From Bacteroidales bacterium (GTDB lineage: Bacteria; Bacteroidota; Bacteroidia; Bacteroidales; WCHB1-69): DNA of 41,236 nucleotides. A program made the position numbers and the translations under genes. The notes under the pieces were generated by a model that saw only the letters and a program-made list of their open reading frames with translations, was not told the origin of the DNA and searched no databases. The stretch is from contig JAKSME010000006.1 of NCBI GenBank assembly GCA_024400785.1, positions 1-41,236 on the forward strand. Direction: 5' to 3'. Numbering within the stretch: position 1 is the stretch's first letter; each line of letters opens with the position of its first letter. Below, piece by piece: positions 41,210-41,236 of the stretch.

Positions 41210-41236
41210 CCGCGATTTTTTCTTAATTAATAACTA

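Overview
The window reads as chromosome of a member of Bacteroidota, most likely order Bacteroidales. The evidence is the recurrent Bacteroidota -7 promoter element TAnnTTTG in front of many genes, few purine-rich ribosome binding sites, a type IX secretion (T9SS) C-terminal sorting domain, FISUMP (Fibrobacter succinogenes major paralogous) proteins, a SusB-like GH97 enzyme and the gene order rplM-rpsI-rpsB-tsf. The genus cannot be fixed by eye; an uncultured gut or rumen anaerobe is plausible. No rRNA, tRNA, CRISPR array or transposase gene was seen.

Layout. 1-271: duplicated heptamer repeats and a promoter. 272-7293 (+): T9SS-exported papain-like protein, MBOAT acyltransferase, GT-C membrane glycosyltransferase-like protein. 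7347-11663 (-): three overlapping genes for an uncharacterised envelope system (secreted protein, periplasmic M48 metalloprotease, outer-membrane barrel-like protein). 12289-14889 (+): clpB. 14890-15382: repeats enclosing a 230-bp MITE-like element. 15383-19742 (+): a 2-hydroxyacyl-CoA dehydratase activase/dehydratase-like system split over two genes. 19983-23444 (+): TetR regulator, then lysS and a YbdG-type mechanosensitive channel. 23445-24330: repeats around a small DUF559 endonuclease gene that lies between two inverted copies of a hairpin repeat. 24331-27715 (+): speB (agmatinase), two small lipoproteins, nspC. 27891-30790 (+): rplM, rpsI, rpsB, tsf. 30935-32134 (+): aminotransferase. 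32372-36998 (-): two FISUMP surface proteins. 37215-38498 (-): AAA/DUF4143 ATPase behind 23-bp iterons. 38987-41071 (+): GH97 glycosidase. The window ends in a promoter for a gene outside it.

How genes work together. speB and nspC are two steps of polyamine synthesis (agmatine to putrescine; carboxynorspermidine/carboxyspermidine to the polyamine). The four translation genes form the usual Bacteroidota operon, with candidate regulatory RNA structures before rplM and rpsB. The surface-related genes (T9SS protein, FISUMP proteins, GH97, M48/barrel operon) suggest an organism that invests in envelope proteins and polysaccharide use.

The most unusual content is between genes. There are several families of short periodic DNA: an octamer CGnnnAAA (reverse TTTnnnCG), a heptamer AATGCAY arranged as inverted arms, a heptamer GACTTRA, and tandem units of 23, 35, 37, 45 and 64 bp. 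Some touch genes directly: one octamer array supplies the last codons and stop of the dehydratase-like gene, and another runs into the GH97 start codon. The best candidates for something undescribed are the DUF559 gene bracketed by inverted hairpin repeats, whose hairpin also sits inside the MITE-like element, and the octamer arrays with their small set of variable triplets.
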